DNA from: Solirubrobacterales bacterium | GTDB taxonomy: Bacteria > Actinomycetota > Thermoleophilia > Solirubrobacterales > Solirubrobacteraceae | Reading direction: 5' to 3' | DNA length: 5,572 bases | Assembly (NCBI GenBank): GCA_016215085.1 | Contig: JACRMD010000333.1 | Location: forward strand, 1 to 5,572 | In this document: one piece after another, positions 1 to 5,260 of the stretch | Numbering within the stretch: position 1 is the stretch's first letter | How the letters are laid out: each line of letters begins with the position of its first letter | Translations under genes and position numbers: made by a program | Notes under the pieces: model-generated | Told to the model about the DNA's origin: nothing | The model's database searches: none | What the model saw: only the letters and a program-made list of their open reading frames with translations

Positions 1-2
1 CG

Positions 3-122
3 GGCGCCACGGACCCCTTCGTCGCGCTGGTCCACGTCGGAGACCCGTACGGCGACGACCGCTCGCGCAAGCGCGCCCGCAGGACCGCCGGCGCCGCGCT
101 ATTCGACCGCTTCCTGGCCTCC
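3..122 (+). other. Open coding frame entering from the left edge, in frame with the DUF1963 gene
   Basis: From base 3 the third frame is open and reads about 40 residues (beginning ATDPFVALVHVGDPYGDD) straight into the ATG at 123 with no stop. Third codon positions are almost all G or C and the residues are balanced, unlike the Arg/Pro/Ser/Thr-rich translations of the other two frames. This is therefore probably real coding sequence. It is either the N-terminal part of the DUF1963-like protein that follows, making that protein longer than usual, or the end of a separate upstream gene whose junction is obscured by a sequence error. A TGA in frame 1 overlaps the ATG at 123 as ATGA, but frame 1 does not look coding before it. 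I do not recognise a family in these 40 residues. Confidence 0.55.
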
Positions 123-900
123 ATGACCTCGCAGGCCCCCGCCGCCGAGACGCCGTCGATGGACCGCGCCGTCGCCGACCGCGACGCGCTGGAGGCCGCG
201 ATCCGCGCCGCGGGGCTCGAGGCGCACGCGCACCGGCTGGCCCGCGAGGTCGCGCTCGAGGGCCTCGTGCTGGAGCCCGCGCCGCGCACGGTCGCGGCTC
301 GGCGGCCCGCCGCTGCTGCCGCCCGGCGAGCCGTGGCCGCGCGGCGACCAGGGGCGCGACCTGACGTTCCTCGCGGGCCTCGACCTCGCCGAGCTGACCG
401 CACCGGAGCTGCCCGCGTCGGGCTGGCTGCTCTTCTTCGCCGACGTCGGCACGGGCGACGGCGACGGCCTCATCGACGAGGCCGGCAACGGGCCCGGCTC
501 CCTCGCGCGCGTCCTGTTCGCCGAGGATCCGGTGGCCGCCGACGGCCCGGCCCTGACGCCCCGGCCGGTCGCGGCGCGCGCCGTGCTCACCCTGCCCGGC
601 GGCTACGACGCGCCCGAGCGCCTTGGCCTCGACGTCTACGAGGCCATCGCCTACGAGGAGCTGTGGGAGCGACTCGACGGGGCGGCCGGCGAGCACGCGG
701 GCCACTGGGTCGGCGGCCACGCCACCGGGGTGCAGGGCGAGACGCCGGACCCCGGCACGGCCCTGCTGCTGCACCTCGCCGACGACCACGCGCTCGGCTT
801 CGACTTCCTCGACGCGGGCGCGATCCAGTTCCGCATCCCCCGCGACGCCCTCGCCGCCCGCGACTGGTCGCAGGCGTTCGCCGAGGCCGACTCCTGCTAG
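123..900 (+). pseudogene. YwqG/DUF1963-family protein, interrupted by a one-base frameshift near 290-291
   Basis: Two frames together make one recognisable protein. Frame 3 (123-290) gives the N-terminal helical part, with a stretch reading DRDALEAAIRAAGLEAHAHR. Frame 1 (from about 292) gives the body and ends at TAG 898-900. Skipping the G at 290/291 joins them as PRT-SRLGGPPLLPPGEPWP, matching the family's S-[RK]-[ILF]-GG-x-P-x-LP pattern. Later hallmarks are present: LTFLAGLDLAEL, SGWLLFFAD, a GG-x-x-TGVQGE segment resembling the usual GYPDPVQGD, and an LDAGAIQFRIPRDALAARDWS ending closing in a Cys. The joined length from 123 is about 258 residues, normal for the family. No good ribosome binding site precedes ATG 123 or ATG 159, and the frame is open further upstream, so the start is uncertain. 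YwqG proteins have no settled biochemical role. The break may be a true mutation or a sequencing error; G+C and codon use are intact on both sides, so any inactivation would be recent. The gene converges on the SRPBCC gene and shares a CTAG with it. Confidence 0.8.
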
Positions 901-1346
901 ATGATGTCCTTGACCTCGAGCTCGCGCCGGAAGCGCACCAGCGTGCGCTGCAGCGACTCACGCATCGGCCGGCGGATGAACAGCAGGTCGACCACCGGCA
1001 TGAGCGGCTTCTGGTCCTTGAGGCGGTACTCGAGCTCGAGCGTCACCCGGCAGCCGTGCTCGCGCGGCTCGAAGGCGACGATCTGCGTGCCCCAGACCTT
1101 CTCGTCCTCGACGGCGACCGACTGGCCGGCGCGGGCCTCGTAGGCCTCGACGCGCTCGACCACGCGACCCCGGCCGCCGGGCTTGGCGTTCCACACGACG
1201 CGCCCCTCGCGCGGCCAGTCGCCCTCGACGTTGTCGACGTGCGCCATCCCGTCGACGAACGCGGGCCAGCGCCGCGTGTCGTACCAGAGCTCCTCCGCCT
1301 CGCTGGCCAGCGCCCGCACGTCGACGCCGGCGCGCACCCGCCCCAT
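897..1346 (-). CDS. SRPBCC-family (polyketide cyclase/dehydrase-like) protein
   Basis: The protein has 149 residues. Its opening (VRAGVDVRALASEAEELWYDTRRWPAF) is the usual start of START/Bet v 1-fold SRPBCC proteins: a first strand, then a helix with a W-x-x-x-x-x-WPAF-like segment. A G-x-V-V-W strand (about 48-53), the mid-domain strands (VVERVEAYE, QIVAFEP, CRVTLELEYRL) and a long C-terminal helix (about 126-145) follow. The fold forms a hydrophobic cavity for lipid-like ligands; no catalytic function can be assigned. The start is ATG at 1346, chosen because the fold begins there and because it overlaps the PadR stop as TGATG. A GGGAG sits 11 bases upstream inside padR. Longer in-frame extension upstream reads as an Arg/Ala-rich shadow of padR. 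Translation is probably coupled to PadR, so the pair likely respond to the same signal; the ligand link is inference. Confidence 0.85.
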   Translation of the reverse strand: MGRVRAGVDVRALASEAEELWYDTRRWPAFVDGMAHVDNVEGDWPREGRVVWNAKPGGRGRVVERVEAYEARAGQSVAVEDEKVWGTQIVAFEPREHGCRVTLELEYRLKDQKPLMPVVDLLFIRRPMRESLQRTLVRFRRELEVKDII

Positions 1347-1792
1347 CAGGCGCCGAGCTCCCGCCGCAGGTCGGCCAGCACCGCGGCGACCGCGTCGAGC
1401 TTGAGCCCGACGCCCTCGCGCAGCCGCTCGCGCTCGGCCTCGCCCGCCGGCGTCAGCCGGTAGAAGCGCCGCGAGCGCCGCTCCGGGTGCTCCCACTCCC
1501 CCGCGATCATCCCGTCGGTCTCCAGCCGCCGCAGCAGCGGGTACATCGTGTTGGGGTTGACCGCCACCAGGCCGCCGGTGATGTGCTCGACGCGCTCCAT
1601 GAGCTGGTTGCCGTAGGAGGGCCCGTCGGCGAGGAAGTGCAGGACCAGCAACGGCAGCAGGCCCGCCCGCCGCAGGTCCGCGGTGAGCGGGTCCGAGGAG
1701 CCCGGCCCGCGGGCCGGGACGCCGGCCGCGGCCCGCGCCGCCTCCAGCGGCGCGGCCTCGGCGACGGCCTGCTCGGTGCGGCGGCGGGGCAC
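1346..1792 (-). CDS. PadR-family transcriptional repressor
   Basis: The protein has 148 residues and is a small winged-helix DNA-binding protein. The PadR domain spans roughly residues 43-118: LLPLLVLHFLADGPSYGNQL (first helices), a recognition region with VNPNTMYPLLRRLETDGMI, and the wing RRSRRFYRLTPAGEAE. A short helical tail (about 119-147) would serve dimerisation. The first 40 residues are an Ala/Arg/Pro-rich extension not typical of the core family. The GTG at 1792 is the first available start, because an in-frame TAG lies only 9 bases upstream (1802-1804). No Shine-Dalgarno is visible, which fits a leaderless message. PadR proteins usually repress themselves and neighbouring genes and release DNA on binding a small aromatic or hydrophobic effector. 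The SRPBCC gene follows with a one-base overlap and is the obvious co-regulated partner. The effector is unknown. Confidence 0.92.
   Translation of the reverse strand: MPRRRTEQAVAEAAPLEAARAAAGVPARGPGSSDPLTADLRRAGLLPLLVLHFLADGPSYGNQLMERVEHITGGLVAVNPNTMYPLLRRLETDGMIAGEWEHPERRSRRFYRLTPAGEAERERLREGVGLKLDAVAAVLADLRRELGA
1701..1718. repeat. 18-bp perfect palindrome inside padR
   Basis: CCCGGCCCGCGGGCCGGG is self-complementary over all 18 bases. It lies in the low-complexity N-terminal extension of PadR, just before the HTH domain. In sequence this GC-rich, some such palindromes arise by chance. It could also fold in RNA or act as an intragenic site. Confidence 0.45.
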
Positions 1793-1814
1793 GGCACGAG
1801 GCTACCCGTGCCGT
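1791..1814 (-). promoter_or_regulatory. Candidate PadR autoregulatory operator/promoter over the padR start
   Basis: ACGGCACG (1791-1798) and CGTGCCGT (1807-1814) form a perfect 8-bp inverted repeat around an 8-base spacer. On the minus strand the spacer carries TAGCCT (1804-1799), which fits a TAnnnT -10 element. Six bases separate it from the GTG start, placing transcription start at or next to the start codon. Known PadR sites often have an ATGT-N8-ACAT layout with the same 8-base spacing. A repressor bound here would cover the -10 element and the start codon. No good -35 is seen. The role is inferred from geometry. Confidence 0.6.
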
Positions 1815-1844
1815 CCCCCGCTCGCGCTGCGTGGTCCGCGCGCG

Positions 1845-2570
1845 CTACGGCGCGCAGGCCTGGATCTTGGCCGCGTCGGTGCCCGCCTCCTGGATGCAGG
1901 TGGCGAGGTCGGACGCGCCCGGCTTGGCCGCGGTCGCGCCGCCGCCGCTGCCGCCGCTGACCTGCTCGATGGTCTTCTCGGCCTGGTCGAGCGTCTTGCG
2001 CGCCTCGTCGTCGGGGTTGCTGAGCCCCGAGCCGTCCAGCGACGCGCGCCAGTACTTGGAGCCGTTGAGGTAGACGTTCCACCCGGGCTTGCCGCTGACC
2101 GGGTCGATCATCGCGATGACGTGCGTGACGTCGTCGAGGCCCTTGGACTCCTTCTGGGAGACCTGTGCGGCCAGCTTCTCGACGGTCGCCGCGTCGAGCT
2201 TCGCGAGCGGGAAGATGTTGTCCTTCAGCCGGCCGGGGCCCGACAGCGACAGCGGGAACTCCTTGACGTGGCCCTTGCTGTCGACCTTGAACGCGCGGCC
2301 CTCGTCCTCGCTGCCGGTGCTGACCTCGACGGCGACGTAGCCGGGGTAGACCGCGAGCTGGAGCAGGTCGGCGTCGTCGCCGACCTTGCCGCGGATGGCG
2401 GTGAGGGCCTTGTCCAGCGGCTGCTGGTGGAACATCGACTTGGCGTCGCCGCCCTTGCGGGTGGCCTCGTCGATCGAGTCCTTGGCGCCGCCGAGGCTGG
2501 TGATGGCGACGATGCCGCCGACCACGAGGGCGATCACCGTGCTGACGATGGAGAAGCGGAGGAGAGGCAT
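1845..2570 (-). CDS. Membrane-anchored protein of unknown function with a C-terminal Cys pair
   Basis: The protein has 241 residues. Residues 7-26 form one hydrophobic segment after a short Arg-containing start, acting as a signal anchor or uncleaved signal peptide; there is no lipobox Cys. The rest is predicted to be extracytoplasmic: a charged helical stretch (27-60), a strand-rich region (about 66-120), a helix (125-145), then a second strand region with IDPVSGKPGWNVYLNGSKY and WRASLDG (about 152-180). A Ser/Gly/Ala linker (205-218) leads to a short tail with Cys225 and Cys239, which could form a disulfide. I recall similar CxxxAG...C tails in uncharacterised Solirubrobacterales proteins but cannot name a family. 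The start is ATG 2570, with GAGGGGG only 4-5 bases upstream. It is 86 bases downstream of the dehydrogenase stop and separated from it by dyads, so it may be its own unit. The function is unknown. Confidence 0.85.
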   Translation of the reverse strand: MPLLRFSIVSTVIALVVGGIVAITSLGGAKDSIDEATRKGGDAKSMFHQQPLDKALTAIRGKVGDDADLLQLAVYPGYVAVEVSTGSEDEGRAFKVDSKGHVKEFPLSLSGPGRLKDNIFPLAKLDAATVEKLAAQVSQKESKGLDDVTHVIAMIDPVSGKPGWNVYLNGSKYWRASLDGSGLSNPDDEARKTLDQAEKTIEQVSGGSGGGATAAKPGASDLATCIQEAGTDAAKIQACAP

Positions 2571-2588
2571 GATGCCCCCTCAACGCCG

Positions 2589-2620
2589 CGGGGCCGCCGC
2601 GCTTACGCACGACGGCCCCG
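2589..2620. repeat. Inverted repeat in the leader of the 241-residue protein gene
   Basis: CGGGGCCG (2589-2596) and CGGCCCCG (2613-2620) are a perfect 8-bp inverted repeat with a 16-base loop. They lie between the dehydrogenase stop (2657) and ATG 2570. In the minus-strand transcript this would be a stable leader hairpin ending about 18 bases before the start codon, just upstream of the GAGGGGG ribosome binding site. There is no U tract. It could be a weak terminator, a leader structure or an operator. Confidence 0.4.
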
Positions 2621-2634
2621 AGGGTGACGACAGG

Positions 2635-2650
2635 CGCGGCGGACGCCGCG
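2635..2650 (-). terminator. Possible stem-loop just after the acyl-CoA dehydrogenase gene
   Basis: CGCGGCG-GA-CGCCGCG forms a tight GC stem six bases after the end of the dehydrogenase gene on the minus strand. No run of T follows in the transcript direction, so this is not a classic intrinsic terminator. Position and stem strength are the only support. Confidence 0.3.
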
Positions 2651-2656
2651 GGCGAC

Positions 2657-3823
<1,167 letters not shown>

Positions 3824-3830
3824 TTCGTTG

Positions 3831-3837
3831 TCTCCTT
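3831..3837 (-). promoter_or_regulatory. Ribosome binding site fixing the dehydrogenase start
   Basis: On the minus strand AAGGAGA lies 7 bases before GTG 3823. This is the best Shine-Dalgarno in the window, and it decides for GTG 3823 over the upstream GTG at 3856. Confidence 0.85.
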
Positions 3838-3883
3838 GGAAAGCGAAGGAGCGCACGGGCGGTGAGCCTCGCGCGCTGCGGCG

Positions 3884-3901
3884 ATTGACTGGTCAGTCAA
3901 T
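3884..3901. promoter_or_regulatory. Candidate TetR-type operator upstream of the acyl-CoA dehydrogenase
   Basis: ATTGACTGGTCAGTCAAT is an 18-bp dyad with perfect 8-bp arms around a central GT. Its TGACTG/CAGTCA arms resemble operators of TetR-family repressors that control fatty-acid or acyl-CoA genes in actinobacteria. It is AT-richer than its surroundings and lies 61-78 bases before the dehydrogenase start, within the expected promoter region. The minus strand carries TTGACT within it, which looks like a -35 hexamer, but no convincing -10 is at the right spacing. No TetR gene is in the window, so the regulator would be encoded elsewhere. Confidence 0.65.
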
Positions 3902-3903
3902 GA

Positions 3904-3920
3904 CTACCCCGTCAGGGTAG
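3904..3920. promoter_or_regulatory. Second dyad next to the operator
   Basis: CTACCC-CGTCA-GGGTAG is a perfect 6-bp inverted repeat with a 5-base centre, two bases from the 18-bp dyad. It is 24 bases downstream of the stop codon of the 46-residue gene. It could be a hairpin ending that gene's transcript (no T tract follows) or a second protein site in the dehydrogenase promoter. On the minus strand a weak promoter pair GTGCAA (3929-3924) and TAGTCA (3906-3901), 17 bases apart, overlaps it. Confidence 0.4.
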
Positions 3921-3943
3921 CGGTTGCACCCGGATCCGTCGAG

Positions 3944-4084
3944 CTACATCGCCTGCACGAGGAACCAGGCGCTGACCGCGAGGGCGATCAGGGTCACCAG
4001 GACGAGCCCCCACTGCTCCGGGAAGACGGGCGGCCGGCGCGGCGCGAAGGTCTTGCGGCGGAGGCGCTTCCACACGGTGGGCAC
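3944..4084 (-). CDS. 46-residue single-span membrane protein, function unknown
   Basis: A short minus-strand frame runs from GTG 4084 to TAG 3946-3944. It reads a basic N-terminus (MPTVWKRLRRKTFAPRRPP), then FPEQWG, then one hydrophobic helix LVLVTLIALAVSAWFLV (about 27-43) and a QAM tail. The Arg/Lys-rich start and single span predict an N-in, C-out orientation. Almost every codon ends in G or C, and the composition is that of a real membrane protein, whereas the opposite strand gives nothing sensible here. An internal GTG (codon 4, 4075) is an alternative start. Neither has a Shine-Dalgarno, so the start is uncertain. It is divergent from the gene at 4095. I recognise no family; it may be a small accessory membrane protein. 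Confidence 0.65.
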   Translation of the reverse strand: MPTVWKRLRRKTFAPRRPPVFPEQWGLVLVTLIALAVSAWFLVQAM

Positions 4085-4095
4085 AATGTGATCGA
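4082..4095 (+). promoter_or_regulatory. Possible leaderless promoter for the 4095-4829 operon
   Basis: CACAAT (4082-4087) resembles a -10 element and is followed by 7 bases and then the ATG at 4095, so transcription could begin at the A of ATG. No good Shine-Dalgarno precedes the ATG (only GGTGGG, 13 bases away), which fits a leaderless message. CACAATGTG is also a small dyad (CACA-A-TGTG). No convincing -35 is visible, so this is tentative. Confidence 0.35.
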
Positions 4096-4514
4096 TGGAG
4101 GACGCCTTCGCCACCGTGCTGTTCGTCGTGGTCGGCGTCGCCGCCGTGGCGGCGATCTGGGCGGCGGTCGGCGCCGGCGAGGTCTACAAGCAGATCGGGC
4201 GCGGCGCGATGTCGCTCAACGACGGGACCGACCGGCCCGCGCGCGAGCCGACCGGCGCGGTCGCGAGCGCCGAGCGCGACGAGGAGGTCCGCCAGATGCT
4301 CGAGGCGCGCAACGCCCGGCGCGTCGCGCGCGGGCAGGAGCCCGTGGACGTCGAGGCCGAGCTGCGCGAGCTGACGCGTCCGGCCGCGGACCCCGGGCTG
4401 GAGGCCGAGGTGCGTCAGCTCGTCGAGGCGCGCAACGAGCGGCGCGTCCGCCAGGGCAAGGAGCCGCTGGACGTGGAGGCCGAGGTCGCCCGCCAGCTCC
4501 GGGAGCTTGGGTAG
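4095..4514 (+). CDS. Membrane-anchored protein with a duplicated 41-residue unit, function unknown
   Basis: The protein has 139 residues. Residues 5-25 (FATVLFVVVGVAAVAAIWAA) form one membrane span near the start. A Gly/Asp/Arg-rich linker follows (about 33-62), then two copies of a charged helical unit: EVRQMLEARNARRVARGQEP-DVEAE starting at residue 64 and EVRQLVEARNERRVRQGKEP-DVEAE at 105. They are 41 residues apart and identical at 19 of 27 positions. The protein is likely cytoplasmic after the anchor, with amphipathic Arg/Glu helices suited to self-association or partner binding. I recall this EARN-x-RR-V-x-x-G-x-EP-x-DVEAE unit in uncharacterised actinobacterial proteins but know no function. 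ATG 4095 is preferred over GTG 4088, which is in another, Arg/Gly-rich frame. The next gene's ribosome binding site overlaps this gene's stop, so the two form an operon. Confidence 0.85.
   Translation: MEDAFATVLFVVVGVAAVAAIWAAVGAGEVYKQIGRGAMSLNDGTDRPAREPTGAVASAERDEEVRQMLEARNARRVARGQEPVDVEAELRELTRPAADPGLEAEVRQLVEARNERRVRQGKEPLDVEAEVARQLRELG
4281..4505 (+). repeat. Internal tandem duplication within the 4095-4514 gene
   Basis: The two coding copies start at about 4284 and 4407, a period of 123 bases (41 codons). Identity is 19 of 27 residues in the core, with clear drift between copies. The duplication is therefore old and maintained, not a recent assembly artefact. Confidence 0.75.
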
Positions 4515-4523
4515 GATCGCGCC

Positions 4524-4829
4524 ATGGCGATGCGCCGCTTCGAGCTTGACGACCTCGTCAACCGCCCGGGGACGTACTTCAACCCCCAGACCGAGGTCGT
4601 CGTCGTGGTCGACGACTCCCCGGAGATCGACGCCGAGATCTTCAACATGGAGGAGTTCGAGGGGGCCGACTGGGTCCTCGTCTCCGAGGAGGTCCCGGTC
4701 GATGAGCACGCGCGCGACGAGCTGCTGGAGAAGTTCCAGAGCCGCCACTCCCCCACGGCCGACGGCGTCCTGGAGGCCGACGACGAGGAGGAGTTCGACG
4801 GCTTCGAGGTCGAGGACGTCGAGGAGTAG
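4524..4829 (+). CDS. Small highly acidic conserved-looking protein, function unknown
   Basis: The protein has 101 residues. It opens MAMRRFELDDLVNRPGTYFN, then a hydrophobic strand TEVVVVVDDS (23-32), an EIFN-x-EEFEGADWVLVSEEVPVDE segment (38-61), a helix DELLEKFQ (65-72) and an Asp/Glu-rich tail (84-101). There is no membrane span or signal peptide, so it is probably cytoplasmic. I recall near-identical starts in uncharacterised Thermoleophilia proteins but know no role. The acidic tail suggests binding to a basic partner, possibly the Arg-rich repeats of the protein just upstream; that is inference. ATG 4524 is favoured over ATG 4530 because AGGA (4513-4516) lies 7 bases before it. That AGGA overlaps the upstream TAG stop, so translation is probably coupled. 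Confidence 0.87.
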   Translation: MAMRRFELDDLVNRPGTYFNPQTEVVVVVDDSPEIDAEIFNMEEFEGADWVLVSEEVPVDEHARDELLEKFQSRHSPTADGVLEADDEEEFDGFEVEDVEE

Positions 4830-4841
4830 CCGCTAGGCGGC
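4829..4841. terminator. Small hairpin at the convergent gene ends
   Basis: GCCGC-TAG-GCGGC lies across the end of the plus-strand operon and the stop of the minus-strand gene, whose stop codons are separated by three bases. It could help end transcription on both strands, but the stem is only 5 bp and there is no T tract. Confidence 0.25.
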
Positions 4842-5222
4842 CGTGGTGCCGCCGGTGGCCTTCGGCGTCGCCGCCGGGCCGGTCGTCCCCGTCGTGGCGG
4901 CCTGCTCCTTGACCTCCACGACGACCTTGTCCTTGCCGTCGCCGTAGACGTGGAAGGTCCGCCCGTTGCGGAAGATCAGGTCGAAGGCCTGGCCGCTGCG
5001 GGCGTTGCCCGACACGTTGACGCACATGTCGTGGCGCGTCCCGCCCTTGATGCGGGCGAACGCGTGGCCCTCGACCATCGAGAGCCTCTCGCCCTTCTTG
5101 AGGTCGTCCTTGGCCTTCGCGAGCTCGGCCGCGAACGCGCCGGCCGCCGCCGGCGTCGCGGCGGACGTCGGGGTCGTGGTGGCCGGCGTGGAGGCAGCCG
5201 TCGTCGCGGAGAGGGCGTCCAC
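4833..5222 (-). CDS. 129-residue protein of unknown function with Ala/Thr-rich ends
   Basis: A low-complexity Ala/Thr/Pro head (1-28) and tail (107-129) flank one compact domain. The domain starts with a helix AAGAFAAELAKAKDDLKKGE (26-45), then runs through VEGHAFARIKGGTRHDMCVN (50-69), SGNARSGQAFDLIFRNGRTF (71-90) and HVYGDGKDKVVVEV (91-104), which looks beta-rich. I recall similar SGNARxGxAFxLxxRxGRTxHVYG segments in uncharacterised Thermoleophilia proteins; no function is known to me. There is one Cys, no membrane span and no clear signal peptide. The helix after an Ala/Thr/Pro head is loosely like the N-termini of some flagellar hook-assembly proteins, but no other flagellar gene is nearby, so I do not call it that. 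The start is uncertain: GTG 5222 is the only usual start codon before residue 49, but it has no Shine-Dalgarno. It lies 38 bases after the TerC-family stop and may be co-transcribed with it. Confidence 0.75.
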   Translation of the reverse strand: MDALSATTAASTPATTTPTSAATPAAAGAFAAELAKAKDDLKKGERLSMVEGHAFARIKGGTRHDMCVNVSGNARSGQAFDLIFRNGRTFHVYGDGKDKVVVEVKEQAATTGTTGPAATPKATGGTTAA

Positions 5223-5235
5223 GCCAGGGTGATCG

Positions 5236-5253
5236 GCCGCGCCGGCGCGCGGC
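5236..5253 (-). terminator. Stem-loop between the TerC-family gene and the 129-residue protein gene
   Basis: GCCGCGC (5236-5242) and GCGCGGC (5247-5253) are a perfect 7-bp inverted repeat with a 4-base loop, 7 bases after the TerC-family stop and 13 bases before GTG 5222. There is no T tract, so termination is uncertain. It could instead limit read-through or ribosome access to the downstream gene. Confidence 0.35.
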
Positions 5254-5260
5254 TTGAGCC

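Noticed and set aside
123..1463. Long plus-strand open frame of 446 codons
   Set aside because: Only its first 56 codons are real. After about 290 it becomes Arg/Ala/Pro-rich, and past 900 it runs antisense to the SRPBCC and PadR genes.
1507..2610. Minus-strand 367-codon open frame
   Set aside because: It is a frame-shifted shadow of two real minus-strand genes, rich in Arg, Gly and Pro, with no domain.
1683..2627. Plus-strand 314-codon open frame
   Set aside because: It is antisense to PadR and the 241-residue protein, with an Arg/Leu/Val-rich composition typical of a shadow in high-GC DNA.
3824..3856. Upstream GTG start for the acyl-CoA dehydrogenase
   Set aside because: It would place the strong AAGGAGA ribosome binding site inside the coding sequence and add 11 residues not typical of the family.
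3912..4748. Minus-strand 278-codon open frame
   Set aside because: It is antisense to the two-gene operon at 4095-4829 and overlaps the 46-residue gene in a different frame; composition is shadow-like.
4833..5222. Flagellar hook-assembly protein
   Set aside because: Only a loose likeness of the Ala/Thr/Pro head and first helix; no flagellar motif or neighbour supports it.
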